A stretch of 64,000 nt of DNA from positions 310,001 through 374,000 of the forward strand of contig CAWGTA010000003.1 in NCBI GenBank assembly GCA_963825305.1. Reading direction: 5' to 3'. A program made the position numbers and the translations under genes. This document shows, piece after piece, positions 52,760 through 62,134 of the stretch. This stretch comes from PSRJ01 sp963825305 (GTDB lineage Bacteria > Acidobacteriota > Terriglobia > Bryobacterales > Bryobacteraceae). The notes beneath the pieces were generated by a model. That model saw only the letters and a program-made list of their open reading frames with translations. It ran no database searches and was not told the DNA's origin. Numbering within the stretch: position 1 is the stretch's first letter; each line of letters starts with the position of its first letter.

Positions 52760-52797
52760 ATCAGGATCCTTCCCTCGGATTGACTGTGTTAAAAGCT

Positions 52798-53529
52798 CTA
52801 CGAATGGATTGACAACCGTCGCCGGAACGCGACCAGGAGAACCGCAAGACCAATGCCCAAAAACACAGTAGTGGTCGGCTCGGGTACCCCCGAGACGCCG
52901 ATCGGTTCCGACACAGCACTACCGCTGATAAACAGATTCAGTGCGGTGGGGTTAGTGCCGTCCACAGGATGGGTGTCTTCGAGGCTGAAGCCGCCCGGAT
53001 TGGTGTGCGACACGTTCAGCGTGATGACTTCCTGTTGCCCTGCTACGAGAGTGAACGAGAATCCCATCGCCGCGGCGAAATCGCCGTTGCAGGTTGCGCC
53101 GGCGCAAGCGCCCCCAAAATTACTCGTCTGGCCTGGCAAATGGTTACTGTTATCAAGCGCATTATTTTGCGTGTGGACGTACGTGTCATTGGGATTCGAG
53201 TTAGTAACATCCGAGTCGCCAATCTCGTACGACTGCCCCGCTGCGGGGCTTCCGTTAACGGTGCCAAATTCGTTGAAATATGGCAGGTTCAGTTGGTGAT
53301 CGAAGAACACATCAAAGAAGGAGCTACCCGGCCCGGGGTTAAAGGTATAGGTCAGCGTGCCAATGCCGGTCGTCTCGTTGAAACCGCCGGTATTGTAGCC
53401 GGTGTAATCCGTCTGGGTGGTGCCGTCAACGTTAGTCAGAATCGACTGAAGGCTGGTCGTGTCCGCCAGCATCGGTGAAAGCGAGCCTAGAGTGAGCAGC
53501 AAACCAAAAGCAACCGTTGAACGTGTCAT
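52798..53529 (-). CDS. PEP-CTERM sorting-signal protein
   Basis: A 243-residue exported protein with signal peptide, a beta-rich body with cysteines in GACAGATCNGD, and a C-terminal PEP-CTERM signal: VPEPTTTVF, a hydrophobic helix LGIGLAVLLVAF and a basic end RRRLSIHS. Such tails are cut by exosortase, which moves the protein to the surface or exopolysaccharide. No exosortase gene is in the window. The ATG has GGAGGG about four bases upstream. The gene precedes the toroid protein in the same direction. Confidence 0.87.
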   Translation of the reverse strand: MTRSTVAFGLLLTLGSLSPMLADTTSLQSILTNVDGTTQTDYTGYNTGGFNETTGIGTLTYTFNPGPGSSFFDVFFDHQLNLPYFNEFGTVNGSPAAGQSYEIGDSDVTNSNPNDTYVHTQNNALDNSNHLPGQTSNFGGACAGATCNGDFAAAMGFSFTLVAGQQEVITLNVSHTNPGGFSLEDTHPVDGTNPTALNLFISGSAVSEPIGVSGVPEPTTTVFLGIGLAVLLVAFRRRLSIHS

Positions 53530-53918
53530 GATCCCTCCTGCGGCCTTGGGTAGCTGCCCGGAGCCAGTCGTAGGTCAGCACAATCTGAACCCAAACTACG
53601 GACCGGTGCTCCGGCTGCCCTCTTAGCCTCTTGCGACTAAGACAGTTTGACCCAGGACTCTTCCGGCGTCAAGAGCGTACCCTGTCATTTGTTTTGCCAA
53701 AAAGTACCAAAATAGAAAAAATAGTACTGCCCATCGATTCGTCGTCACCGTGACGAATGTACGTTGGATTACCCCGGTGACCGGATCACGACTCACTTTG
53801 AAGCACTTATGAAAGTCTTTTGTGAAGTACTCCCTGTACTGATACGGGGGTAAACGGCCGACGACGGCGGAGCAGTACCTTTTAGATCGCGCAACACCTT
53901 TACGCGGGTATCCTACGG
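53530..53918 (-). other. Long intergenic region with structured-looking leader of the PEP-CTERM gene
   Basis: 389 bases without a gene. On the minus strand, bases about 53570-53660 contain a stem CTTAG/CTAAG enclosing TCGCAAGAGG, then GGGCAGCCGG and CACCGG, so an RNA element is possible; it recalls pieces of c-di-GMP-I (GEMM) riboswitches but the full consensus is not met. Around 53738-53759 a palindromic stretch ATTCGTC...GACGAAT occurs, and 53701-53727 is AT-rich (promoter-like). A ribosome site GGAGGG ends the leader. Confidence 0.4.
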
Positions 53919-55568
53919 CTAGTGGGCGGGGGCTTCGCGCAGCTCCAGAACCCGATCAGCCGCGATATTTTGAATGATTTCCTCGTGGCCTCCCGGCCAG
54001 GTAATACGCAATTCTTTCACGCGCGCCTGCTTCCCCATCCCGAAACGGGCTAACGGTTCGCTTGAGGACGCGTATCCGACACTCGTGGTGACCTGGTTGT
54101 ACAGCACCGTGCCATCCGCCAGAGTGGCCCGGAGCTCTGCGCCAATGCCGTCGCGATTACTTTTCGTGCCCACCAATCGGATCGCGAGCCAATGGCCCGT
54201 CTGCGGCGTTACGTTGCGATAGAGGCGCGCCGGCTCATTCAACGCGCTGACTACGACATCCACCCTGCCGTCGCCATCGAAATCGGCAAAGGCTGCGCCA
54301 CGGTAGAAGGCAGGACGGTGAAATGCTTCCCCGGCTGCCGCGGAGACATCCTCAAAACGACCGCCAGTGTTCCGAAAAATGCTGCAGGCCAGCGGCGTGG
54401 GCACTCCCAGAAGCTTATCGAGAGCTGGAAAATGCGCGTTGGCGAAGAACAAGTCCTTCCATCCGTCATTATCGAAATCGAAGGCCCCCATGCCCCAACC
54501 GGTCAGTTGTCGGGTGGCTGCCGCCAAACCTGCCTGCCGGGTGTAATCCTCAAAGAAGTATGGCTTACCCAGATTCCGGAACACCAGGTAGGAGTCGTTT
54601 ATCATTCCCGTCAGCACGATATCCGGCAAGCCGTCGTTGTTGATGTCCCGGAAATCGGCGCCCATTCCGGCAACGGAGCGGCCGCTTTCGCCGAGCGAAA
54701 CGCCAGCCTCCAATCCAACTTCCCGGAACTTGCCATCGCCCTGGTTCTCAAACAGAAAATTGCGGACCGAATCGTTGGCCACAAAGACATCCATTCGGCC
54801 ATCGCGATTATAATCACCGAAAACCACGCCCATTCCCTTCCCGATGGAGCGGGCGATGCCGGAGCTTTGAGAAATATCGCTAAACGTGCCGTCGTGATTA
54901 TTGCGAAAGAGCTGGTTCGGCCGGCCGGGATAGGCGTCCGGATGACAATAGAAACGGGCCGTCGCCAAGCCGCAGGAGGGCTCGCGTTTCGGATCCCACC
55001 CCACGTAATTGGACACGAAGAGGTCGAGCCATCCGTCGTTGTCGGCGTCGAACCAGCCCGCCGAGACGGACCACATTTTGCCATAGGTAGGATCGACGCC
55101 TTCCAGGCCCGCCTCGCGGGTAACATTTTTAAAAGTCCCGTTGCCGAGATTGTGGTAGAGGATGTTGCGATCCACTCCCGCCACGAAAATGTCAGGGAAA
55201 CCGTCGTTGTCGTAATCCGCGATGGCGACCGCCATCGAGTAGCCGCTCCCGGCTACCCCGGCACGCTCGGTGACATCGACGAAGTGGCCTTTACAATCAT
55301 TCTGAAACAACCGGTTGTGGAACTCCGGTTTGCTTTTGTCGAGCGACGGAGATGCGGCCCCGTTGGTGAAGAAAATGTCCATGCACCCGTCACGATTGAA
55401 GTCGATGGCTCCCACCCCGCCAGGCATCAGCTCAATCTGATGAAATCCTCCAGTGGCGCCATTGTTCAGTTTGAACTGCAGGCCGGATTTTTGGGCGACA
55501 TCCTCGAAACGGATTTGGGCGGTCAAGGCAAACGAGCTGAGCAGAAGCGCAACGACAGCCCGCATCAA
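53919..55568 (-). CDS. CRTAC1-type protein: FG-GAP/VCBS repeats and ASPIC/UnbV domain
   Basis: A 549-residue exported protein with a signal peptide (MMRAVVALLLSSFALTAQ). It has the family start RFEDVAQKSGLQFKLNNG and FG-GAP repeats with DFNRDGCMDIFF, DYDNDGFPDIFV, DADNDGWLDLFV, DYNRDGRMDVFV, DINNDGLPDIVL, DFDNDGWKDLFF and DFDGDGRVDVVV. The C-terminal ASPIC/UnbV domain has HWLAIRLVGTKSNRDGIGAEL and ITWPGGHEE. Its ATG overlaps the stop of the TPR gene by four bases, so both are co-translated. Confidence 0.9.
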   Translation of the reverse strand: MMRAVVALLLSSFALTAQIRFEDVAQKSGLQFKLNNGATGGFHQIELMPGGVGAIDFNRDGCMDIFFTNGAASPSLDKSKPEFHNRLFQNDCKGHFVDVTERAGVAGSGYSMAVAIADYDNDGFPDIFVAGVDRNILYHNLGNGTFKNVTREAGLEGVDPTYGKMWSVSAGWFDADNDGWLDLFVSNYVGWDPKREPSCGLATARFYCHPDAYPGRPNQLFRNNHDGTFSDISQSSGIARSIGKGMGVVFGDYNRDGRMDVFVANDSVRNFLFENQGDGKFREVGLEAGVSLGESGRSVAGMGADFRDINNDGLPDIVLTGMINDSYLVFRNLGKPYFFEDYTRQAGLAAATRQLTGWGMGAFDFDNDGWKDLFFANAHFPALDKLLGVPTPLACSIFRNTGGRFEDVSAAAGEAFHRPAFYRGAAFADFDGDGRVDVVVSALNEPARLYRNVTPQTGHWLAIRLVGTKSNRDGIGAELRATLADGTVLYNQVTTSVGYASSSEPLARFGMGKQARVKELRITWPGGHEEIIQNIAADRVLELREAPAH

Positions 55569-56428
55569 CGCACTCTCTCGGTCAGCCGGTCGTTATACTC
55601 ACGGAGCCAATCGGCCTGACGCTGCGCGTCCTCCATGCGGTTTTGCCTGCGGTAGATCTGCACCAGAAGATTTCTCCCGAACGGCAAGCCGGGGGCTGAC
55701 GCGACGCTTTGCTCGGCTTCTTTGGCGGCATCTGCGAGACGCCCCGATTGAAGCAGAAGGCGGGCTTTCCAAAAGTGCGCCATGGGATCCTGGGGACGCT
55801 CGTGCAGAACCTTGTCCAAATAGGGCATGGCCTCGTCGAGGCGGCCCGCCACATCCAGCACTTCCACGTACGTCAGCGCCACATCCAGATCCCAATCCGC
55901 CGGTGGTTTCTCCAGGATTCGCCGGCACGCCACCTCGGCTTCGGCCGTACGGCCCACTTTCGCTAGAGATACGGCGTACATGTTCTCCGCCGTGGACTGG
56001 CCGGGTCGGAGCGCCAGGGACTGGCCGAGCAACTGCAGCGACCTTTGATAATACCCTCCGCGATACATCACCTCGCCCAGCAGATACAGAGCCTCCGCGT
56101 CCTTGGGACTCTTCTCCGTCATGGGCTCCAGCAAGGCGACTGCCGCCGGCATGTTTCCGGCCGCTATATACGAGGATGCGAGCGTCAGCGCGAGGTCGGG
56201 GTCGCCCGGTTTTAACTGCAGTGCCCTACCAAGAGCGGGGATGGCATCGGGGTTGTGCAACTGGAGCAGGCTCTTACCCAGCCCGGCCCAGGCATCGGCA
56301 GACGCGGGTTCTCTCCTGACAAAGTCTCGATAAGCCGCAGCCGCCTCCGCGTACTTGCCCTCTTGATACAGGCGGACGGCGTCGATGCTCGCTGCTTGCA
56401 TCAGAAGCACTATGAGCGAGGCGACCAT
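55565..56428 (-). CDS. Secreted tetratricopeptide-repeat protein
   Basis: About 287 residues from ATG 56428. A short hydrophobic N-terminus (MVASLIVLLMQAASIDAV) is followed by about seven TPR units (AVRLYQEGKYAEAAAAYRDF, ADAWAGLGKSLLQLHNPDAI, LALTLASSYIAAGNMPAAVA, ALYLLGEVMYRGGYYQRSL and others). A longer frame starting with GTG at 56515 adds 29 residues but has no better ribosome site. It is probably a scaffold for protein complexes. It is coupled to the CRTAC1 gene by a four-base overlap. Confidence 0.8.
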   Translation of the reverse strand: MVASLIVLLMQAASIDAVRLYQEGKYAEAAAAYRDFVRREPASADAWAGLGKSLLQLHNPDAIPALGRALQLKPGDPDLALTLASSYIAAGNMPAAVALLEPMTEKSPKDAEALYLLGEVMYRGGYYQRSLQLLGQSLALRPGQSTAENMYAVSLAKVGRTAEAEVACRRILEKPPADWDLDVALTYVEVLDVAGRLDEAMPYLDKVLHERPQDPMAHFWKARLLLQSGRLADAAKEAEQSVASAPGLPFGRNLLVQIYRRQNRMEDAQRQADWLREYNDRLTERVR

Positions 56429-56546
56429 GATGCAAGGGTACCAGAGTAAGTCGCCCGATAACTCATCCAGTAAGAGGAAGCAGCCTAATATGAATCTATT
56501 AGCGGGCTTCGGCACCCCCTTGTGGCATAATCTTCCGTAGGCTGGG

Positions 56547-59204
56547 GTGCCGATGATCTGGCTCTTACTGCTGGCGGCGTTGAATGCGGCCTACCTTGCC
56601 GCTCTGCCGTCGCCAACGGTCTTCTACATTGCTAACGAAGTTTTGCACCTGGCGCTGGGCGCAGCGGTCGTCGTCTGGCTAGGCGTCGAATGGCGGCGCA
56701 GGCCAGCAGTGGCGCCACTAATCATCGGCGGGCTTTTAGGTCTGTACCTGGTCTTCGCGGGCGCTACACGAGACCACCGGTGGGCGCTGTGGTCCCATAT
56801 CGCACTGGCAGTGATCGGGCTGGTGATACTGCTGCCGCGGTGGCGGCCTGCTCTGGCAGTGTTAACGGTGGCCGCGGCCACGTTGCGCTTCACAGTACCC
56901 GCGGATCGCATTCATAACCCGAAAGTGGTTCCACTTTCCATGTCTGAGGAAGGAAGCGGCCCTCAATCGCCGTTTTGGCCCTCGTCGTCCCGTACCAATA
57001 CCGGCGGTCTGATCCCTTCGGACTTCTTCATGGATTCACAGCGCTGCGGCGAATGCCACAAGGACATCTATGCCCAGTGGAAGAGTTCGATGCACCACTT
57101 CGCATCCTTTAATAACAAGTTTTATCGCCGCACCATTGAGCACATGCAGGAATTGAGTGGCACGCAGGGCAGCAAGTGGTGCGCCGGTTGCCACGATCAC
57201 GCCGTGTTCTTCAACGGCCGCTTCGATAAGCCGATCAAGGAGCAGGTGGAAACTCCCGAAGCGCAGAATGGCCTTGGCTGCGTTTCCTGCCACTCGATTG
57301 TTCACGTGGGCAGTTCCATGGGCAACGGCGATTTCACCATTCAGTACCCGCCCTTGCACCGCATCGCTTCCAGCAACAACCCCTGGATTCACAAGCTCGA
57401 CAGCTTTCTTACGTATTTGAATCCGGAGCCGCACCGCCTGACCTTTATGAAGGCGTTCATGCGCCAGGATTCGGCGGAGTTCTGCGCCGCCTGCCACAAG
57501 GTTCATCTGGATCAGCCGGTGAACCATTACCGCTGGTTTCGAGGTTTCAACGAATATGACAACTGGCAGGCCAGCGGCGTCTCCGGACAGGGAGCGCGCT
57601 CGTTTTACTACCCGGACAAATCCTCTACCTGCGCCGACTGTCACATGCCCCAGGTGCCCTCACACGATCCGGGAAACCGCGATGGCATGATTCACTCTCA
57701 TCGCTTTCCCGCGGCCAACACCGCCATACCGTTCGTGGGGCATGACGAGGAACAATTGAATGTCACGGAAAAGTTTCTCAAGTCGGGGTTCATCACCGTG
57801 GACCTGTTTGCAGCCTCTCCCGTGGAAGAGTCGAAAGGGCAGGTGGAAATGCGCCGCACGGCCGGCGATGCGCCCGCGCTGAACTCCACGTTTGCTGTGG
57901 GTGAAGAGGCGGAGCAGAGCGGACCGGTGCTGATTCGCGAAGTGGAAAAGCTGGCCGCGCCCCTCGATGCCCCCGGCGTTCGCTTTCAACCCGGCGCCGC
58001 TGTGCGCGTGGATGCAGTAGTCCGCACCCGCAAAATCGGCCACTTCTTTCCCGCCGGGACGGTGGATGGCTACGACGTGTGGCTCGAATTCAAGGCCGTG
58101 GATGCACGCGGACGTGTTCTCGCCTGGAGCGGCAGCGTGGAAGACAACGGCCGCGGTCCCGTGGATAAGGGCGCGCACTTCTACCGATCGTTCCAACTCG
58201 ATGGCGACGGTAATCCCATTAATAAGCGCAATGCATGGCAGACGCGCAGCGTACTGTATGTCCGGCTCATTCCGCCGGGGGCGGCGGATACCGTGCATTT
58301 CCGCATGGCGGTGCCGCGCGATGCCGTCGGCCCCGTCACGCTGGAAGCGAAGTTGAACTATCGCAAGTTCGCCAACTACTACACGAAATTTGCGTTTGCC
58401 GGAGTGGCCAAGCCCGGGCAGGCGAGCGTGGATGCCGACAGCCGTGAGTACACGTTCGATTCCGCCCCCGTCCCCGTGCTGCCAATTGTTACGCTGGCCA
58501 GTGCCACGGCCAAGGTCGAACTCGGGCAGCCGAACTGGACGCCGGCAATCCGCAAGCAGGATCGCGAGCGCTGGAACGATTGGGGCATCGGCTTGCTGCT
58601 GCAGGGCGATCTCAAAGCGGCGGAGTACGCTTTCCGGCGAGTGACGGAAGCGGAACCCGGGTACGCCGACGGCTGGCTGAATATAGCGCGCGCCTTAATT
58701 CAGGAGGGCGAGACGGAAGCGGCCCGGCCATTCGCCGAAAAGGCGCTGGCGCTAAAACCGGGCCTCGCACGCGGAGAATTCTTTCTGGCCATGGTTCAAA
58801 AGGCTGCCGGCGACTACGACGGCGCTCTCACCAACCTGAACGCCACGGTGAAGCAGTATCCGCGGGACCGCGTAGCGCAAAATCAAATTGGAAGAATCCT
58901 GTTCTTGCAGCGTCACTATGCGCAGGCGGCGGACGCGTTCGCAAAAGTGCTCGACGTGGATCCGGAAGACGTGCAGGCGCATTACAACCTGATGCTTTGC
59001 TACAAAGGCTTGGGCCAGACTGCCAACGCAGAGCGCGAGCAGAAGCTGTTCTTGCGATTCAAGGCGGACGAGTCATCGCAATCCTTGACCGCCAAGCCGC
59101 GGTTACTCAGTCCCGAGGATAACAATGAGAGGCAGCCAATTCACGATCACGTTTCTGACCCTGTCGTTCGCGGCGTCAGTGATGTCTCAGCGGCCGGCCG
59201 ATGA
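56547..59204 (+). CDS. Pentahaem cytochrome with membrane anchor and C-terminal TPRs
   Basis: An 885-residue protein from GTG 56547 (or ATG 56553). Four membrane helices occupy residues 1-120. The periplasmic part has five CXXCH haem sites: CGECH near residue 167, CAGCH, CVSCH, CAACH and CADCH near 362. The middle (about 430-640) is a beta-rich region; the last 200 residues are TPRs (AEYAFRRVTEAEPGYADGWL, AQAADAFAKVLDVDPEDVQ). Members of the cytochrome c-554/NrfB-like superfamily carry electrons. The end overlaps the next gene by 80 bases, and both frames there read as normal protein (EDNNERQPIHDH). It is divergent from the TPR gene. Confidence 0.85.
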   Translation: MPMIWLLLLAALNAAYLAALPSPTVFYIANEVLHLALGAAVVVWLGVEWRRRPAVAPLIIGGLLGLYLVFAGATRDHRWALWSHIALAVIGLVILLPRWRPALAVLTVAAATLRFTVPADRIHNPKVVPLSMSEEGSGPQSPFWPSSSRTNTGGLIPSDFFMDSQRCGECHKDIYAQWKSSMHHFASFNNKFYRRTIEHMQELSGTQGSKWCAGCHDHAVFFNGRFDKPIKEQVETPEAQNGLGCVSCHSIVHVGSSMGNGDFTIQYPPLHRIASSNNPWIHKLDSFLTYLNPEPHRLTFMKAFMRQDSAEFCAACHKVHLDQPVNHYRWFRGFNEYDNWQASGVSGQGARSFYYPDKSSTCADCHMPQVPSHDPGNRDGMIHSHRFPAANTAIPFVGHDEEQLNVTEKFLKSGFITVDLFAASPVEESKGQVEMRRTAGDAPALNSTFAVGEEAEQSGPVLIREVEKLAAPLDAPGVRFQPGAAVRVDAVVRTRKIGHFFPAGTVDGYDVWLEFKAVDARGRVLAWSGSVEDNGRGPVDKGAHFYRSFQLDGDGNPINKRNAWQTRSVLYVRLIPPGAADTVHFRMAVPRDAVGPVTLEAKLNYRKFANYYTKFAFAGVAKPGQASVDADSREYTFDSAPVPVLPIVTLASATAKVELGQPNWTPAIRKQDRERWNDWGIGLLLQGDLKAAEYAFRRVTEAEPGYADGWLNIARALIQEGETEAARPFAEKALALKPGLARGEFFLAMVQKAAGDYDGALTNLNATVKQYPRDRVAQNQIGRILFLQRHYAQAADAFAKVLDVDPEDVQAHYNLMLCYKGLGQTANAEREQKLFLRFKADESSQSLTAKPRLLSPEDNNERQPIHDHVSDPVVRGVSDVSAAGR

Positions 59205-60759
59205 AGCCGTGCGCTTCACTGACGTTACCGCCGCCGCCGGCATTCACTTTCTGCATAACGCCGGCAAGACGGGTAAGAAATGGCTGCCTGAGACGCTGGG
59301 TTCCGGCGGCGCCTTCTTCGATGCCGATGGAGACGGCTGGCTCGACATCCTGCTGATCAACGGGACGGACTGGACTCCGCGGGGCCGGCACACCGTAGCG
59401 GCGCTGTACCGCAACAATCACGACGGGACCTTCACCGATATTACGCGAGGAAGCGGGCTGGATATCGAAATCCATGGCATGGGCGTAGCGATCGGCGATT
59501 ACGACAACGACGGCCGCGACGATGTGTACGTCACCGCCCTCGGCGGCGATCACTTGTTTCACAACGAAGGGGGCGGCCACTTTCGCGATGTGACTCGCGA
59601 AGCCGGCATCCAAAACGCGAACTTTAGCTCGAGTGCCGCCTGGCTGGATTACGATCACGACGGAAAGCTGGATCTGTTTGTTGCGAACTACGTTCTATGG
59701 ACGGCGCAAAACGATCTTTGGTGCTCGCTCGACGGCGCGACCAAATCCTATTGCACGCCGGAATCCTATAAAGGCACCTCGTCGAAGCTGTATCACAACC
59801 TGGGAGGCGGTAAGTTCGAAGACGCAACGGAAAAGGCCGGGCTACTGGACGCGACCAGTAAGTCGCTCGGCGTAGTCGTGTTTGACTATAACAATGATGG
59901 CTGGCCCGACCTGTTCGTTGCCAATGACACGCAACCGAATAAGTTGTACCGCAATTTGCAGAACGGGCGGTTTCGCGAGGAGGGTGTGGCCGCCGGTATA
60001 GCCTTCGGCGAGGACGGCATGGCGCGCGGCGCCATGGGGGGCGATGCAGCGGATTACGATCGCAGCGGCAAGGCGCACTTGATTGTCGGCAATTTCTCCA
60101 ACCAGATGCTGGGCTTGTATCATAACGAGGGTAACGGCCTGTTTGTGGATGAGGCGCCGCGCTCATCTGTGGGACGCGCCAGCCTGTTGACTCTGACCTT
60201 TGGCGTGGTTTTCCTTGACTATGACCTGGACGGACGCCCCGATATTCTGGCGGCGAACGGGCATATCGAGGAGGAGATCGGGCGCGTGCAACCGAAAATC
60301 CAGTATCAGGAATTGCCGCTGTTATTGCGCAATCTCGGTGGCGGTAAGTTCGAACCCCAACCGGCATTCACCCACGCCATGGTAGGCCGTGGCCTGGCGT
60401 ATGGCGACTTCGATCATGACGGCGACCTCGACGTCCTGTTCACTTCCAATGGCGGTCCCGCTTATCTGTACCGCAATGACGGCGGCAATCGCAATCACTG
60501 GTTGCAGTTGAAACTTGTGGGAACGAAGAGCAACCGCAGCGCAATCGGGGCTGTAGCACGGGTGTCGAGCGCAGGTGGAACGCAGTGGCAGACAGTGCAT
60601 AGCGGCTCCAGCTATTGTTCGGCCAGCGACCTGGCGCTGACCTTCGGGTTGGGGAAGGACGCATCGGCGGCGGCCATTGACATTGAGTGGCCCAGCGGTC
60701 AGCACCAGAAGCTAATCAACGTTGCTTCAGGACAGCACCTGGTTGTAAAAGAGCCTTGA
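59125..60759 (+). CDS. CRTAC1-type protein: FG-GAP/VCBS repeats and ASPIC/UnbV domain
   Basis: A 544-residue exported protein with a signal peptide (MRGSQFTITFLTLSFAASVMS) and GAGG a few bases before the ATG. Repeats carry DADGDGWLDILL, DYDNDGRDDVYV, DYDHDGKLDLFV, DYNNDGWPDLFV, DYDRSGKAHLIV, DYDLDGRPDILA and DFDHDGDLDVLF. The fifth has lost the usual acidic end. The ASPIC/UnbV domain has HWLQLKLVGTKSNRSAIGAV and IEWPSGQHQK. It is translated from inside the 3' end of the cytochrome gene. It resembles the gene beginning at 62750 more than the other CRTAC1 proteins. Confidence 0.9.
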   Translation: MRGSQFTITFLTLSFAASVMSQRPADEAVRFTDVTAAAGIHFLHNAGKTGKKWLPETLGSGGAFFDADGDGWLDILLINGTDWTPRGRHTVAALYRNNHDGTFTDITRGSGLDIEIHGMGVAIGDYDNDGRDDVYVTALGGDHLFHNEGGGHFRDVTREAGIQNANFSSSAAWLDYDHDGKLDLFVANYVLWTAQNDLWCSLDGATKSYCTPESYKGTSSKLYHNLGGGKFEDATEKAGLLDATSKSLGVVVFDYNNDGWPDLFVANDTQPNKLYRNLQNGRFREEGVAAGIAFGEDGMARGAMGGDAADYDRSGKAHLIVGNFSNQMLGLYHNEGNGLFVDEAPRSSVGRASLLTLTFGVVFLDYDLDGRPDILAANGHIEEEIGRVQPKIQYQELPLLLRNLGGGKFEPQPAFTHAMVGRGLAYGDFDHDGDLDVLFTSNGGPAYLYRNDGGNRNHWLQLKLVGTKSNRSAIGAVARVSSAGGTQWQTVHSGSSYCSASDLALTFGLGKDASAAAIDIEWPSGQHQKLINVASGQHLVVKEP

Positions 60760-60768
60760 CTCAACCTG

Positions 60769-60785
60769 GCAGGGCACGGCCCTGC
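60769..60785 (+). repeat. 7-bp inverted repeat between CRTAC1 and kinase genes
   Basis: GCAGGGC, loop ACG, GCCCTGC is a perfect inverted repeat located 12 bases before the kinase start. It has no T-tract. It could dampen read-through or translation of the kinase gene. Confidence 0.45.
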
Positions 60786-60796
60786 TTCACTGACAC

Positions 60797-62134
60797 GTGC
60801 ATTCCGATCGATCACCTACGGGACTGCTGCTAATAGGGCTCGCCGTAACTCTGCTTTCCGTGGCCTTGTATTCCGGCTACACAATCAGTCAACTGAACAG
60901 CCTGCGCCGCCTGCAAATAGAAACAATCGACCGCAACCGCGCGGATTCCCTTCTACTCTTGCGAATCCAGAACGACCTGAATTCCTTAGCGCTGACGATG
61001 CGCGATATGCTGGACTCCACCGAACCCTATCCGCTCAGTGCCTGGCGCGGTCAGTTCCAGCGAATCCGAGGCGATCTGGAAGACGCCTTGAGTCGGGAGA
61101 CGCATTTCTCTCCAGCCAACCGTACTGCCGATCAGCAAGCCTATCTGGCTAGCTCGTTTTCCCAGTTCTGGGATGGCGTTAACCGCGTTTTCCAGCTTGC
61201 TGAGACCAGCCAGGAAAAGGAGGCCCGAGCGCAGATCCAGTTGTCACTCCAGGCACGCCAGGCAACCTTGGGGAACGCCGTGGCGCGGCTGTTGGTCCAG
61301 AATAATGAACGCGAGATGCAGGTATCCGGAGAGACGGCCGGAATTTACGCCCGCGTCGAACAGAACGTCTACATCTTTCTCGGCGCCATGATGGTGGTCC
61401 TCGTCTCGACCGGGCTGTACCTGATCTATTTCAATCGGACGATGTTCCAGCAAGTGACCACACTGGCAGGCCAGCGAAGCGAACTCGCCAAGCAGTTGAT
61501 CTCCATACAGGAAAACACATTTCGCCACATCTCACGGGAATTGCATGATGAATTTGGGCAGATCCTGACAGCCATCGGCGCCATGTTGCAGCGTGTCTAC
61601 CGGCGAGCGGCCGCAGTCGAGGCGCCGTTGCGAGGCGACCTCGAAGAGGTGCGCGAGATTGTCCAATCCACGCTCGAGAAAGTTCGCGCGCTTTCTCAAG
61701 CGCTCCATCCCGTAATCCTGGATGAAGTCGGTTTGGAGGCCGCCCTGAAAGCGCATGTGTCTGCGTTCCAAAAGCAGACCAACATCGAAATTCAGTATCA
61801 GATTGACGGCGCCAGCCGGGTTGTGGACAGCCGGGTGGCCATTCATCTATACCGGGTATTGCAGGAAGCCCTAAACAATGTCGCCCGCCATTCGAAGTCA
61901 ACTCACGCCGAGGTACGGCTTCGCTATCTGGCGGATTCCACCGTCCTCGAAGTAGAGGATGATGGAGAGGGATTCGATGCTTCCGGCCGGGTGAGCGGCA
62001 TGGGGTTCACGTCGATGCGAGAGCGTGCGGGGTTGATTAACGGCAAACTCGAACTGGTGCGGGCGCGCACAGGAGGGGCTCTGGTCCGTCTCGCAGTGCC
62101 TCTTGGCGCGGAGGATGCCGATGGCGAAAAATAG
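60797..62134 (+). CDS. NarL-family sensor histidine kinase
   Basis: A 445-residue membrane kinase. A first helix (residues 8-28), a helical periplasmic sensor of about 160 residues without cysteines, and a second helix (about 195-215) are followed by a HisKA_3 domain with His250 in FRHISRELHDEFGQIL and a HATPase with LQEALNNVARHSKSTHAEV and GMGFTSMRERAGLI. It is the partner of the overlapping response regulator (14 bases). The start GTG 60797 has no strong ribosome site. The sensor is of the four-helix-bundle kind; its signal is unknown. Confidence 0.87.
   Translation: MHSDRSPTGLLLIGLAVTLLSVALYSGYTISQLNSLRRLQIETIDRNRADSLLLLRIQNDLNSLALTMRDMLDSTEPYPLSAWRGQFQRIRGDLEDALSRETHFSPANRTADQQAYLASSFSQFWDGVNRVFQLAETSQEKEARAQIQLSLQARQATLGNAVARLLVQNNEREMQVSGETAGIYARVEQNVYIFLGAMMVVLVSTGLYLIYFNRTMFQQVTTLAGQRSELAKQLISIQENTFRHISRELHDEFGQILTAIGAMLQRVYRRAAAVEAPLRGDLEEVREIVQSTLEKVRALSQALHPVILDEVGLEAALKAHVSAFQKQTNIEIQYQIDGASRVVDSRVAIHLYRVLQEALNNVARHSKSTHAEVRLRYLADSTVLEVEDDGEGFDASGRVSGMGFTSMRERAGLINGKLELVRARTGGALVRLAVPLGAEDADGEK

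Noticed and set aside
53570..53660. c-di-GMP-I riboswitch
   Set aside because: The GNRA-capped second stem and the CAAACC/GGGACGCAAAGCC sequence context are not both present, so it is left as an unnamed structured candidate.
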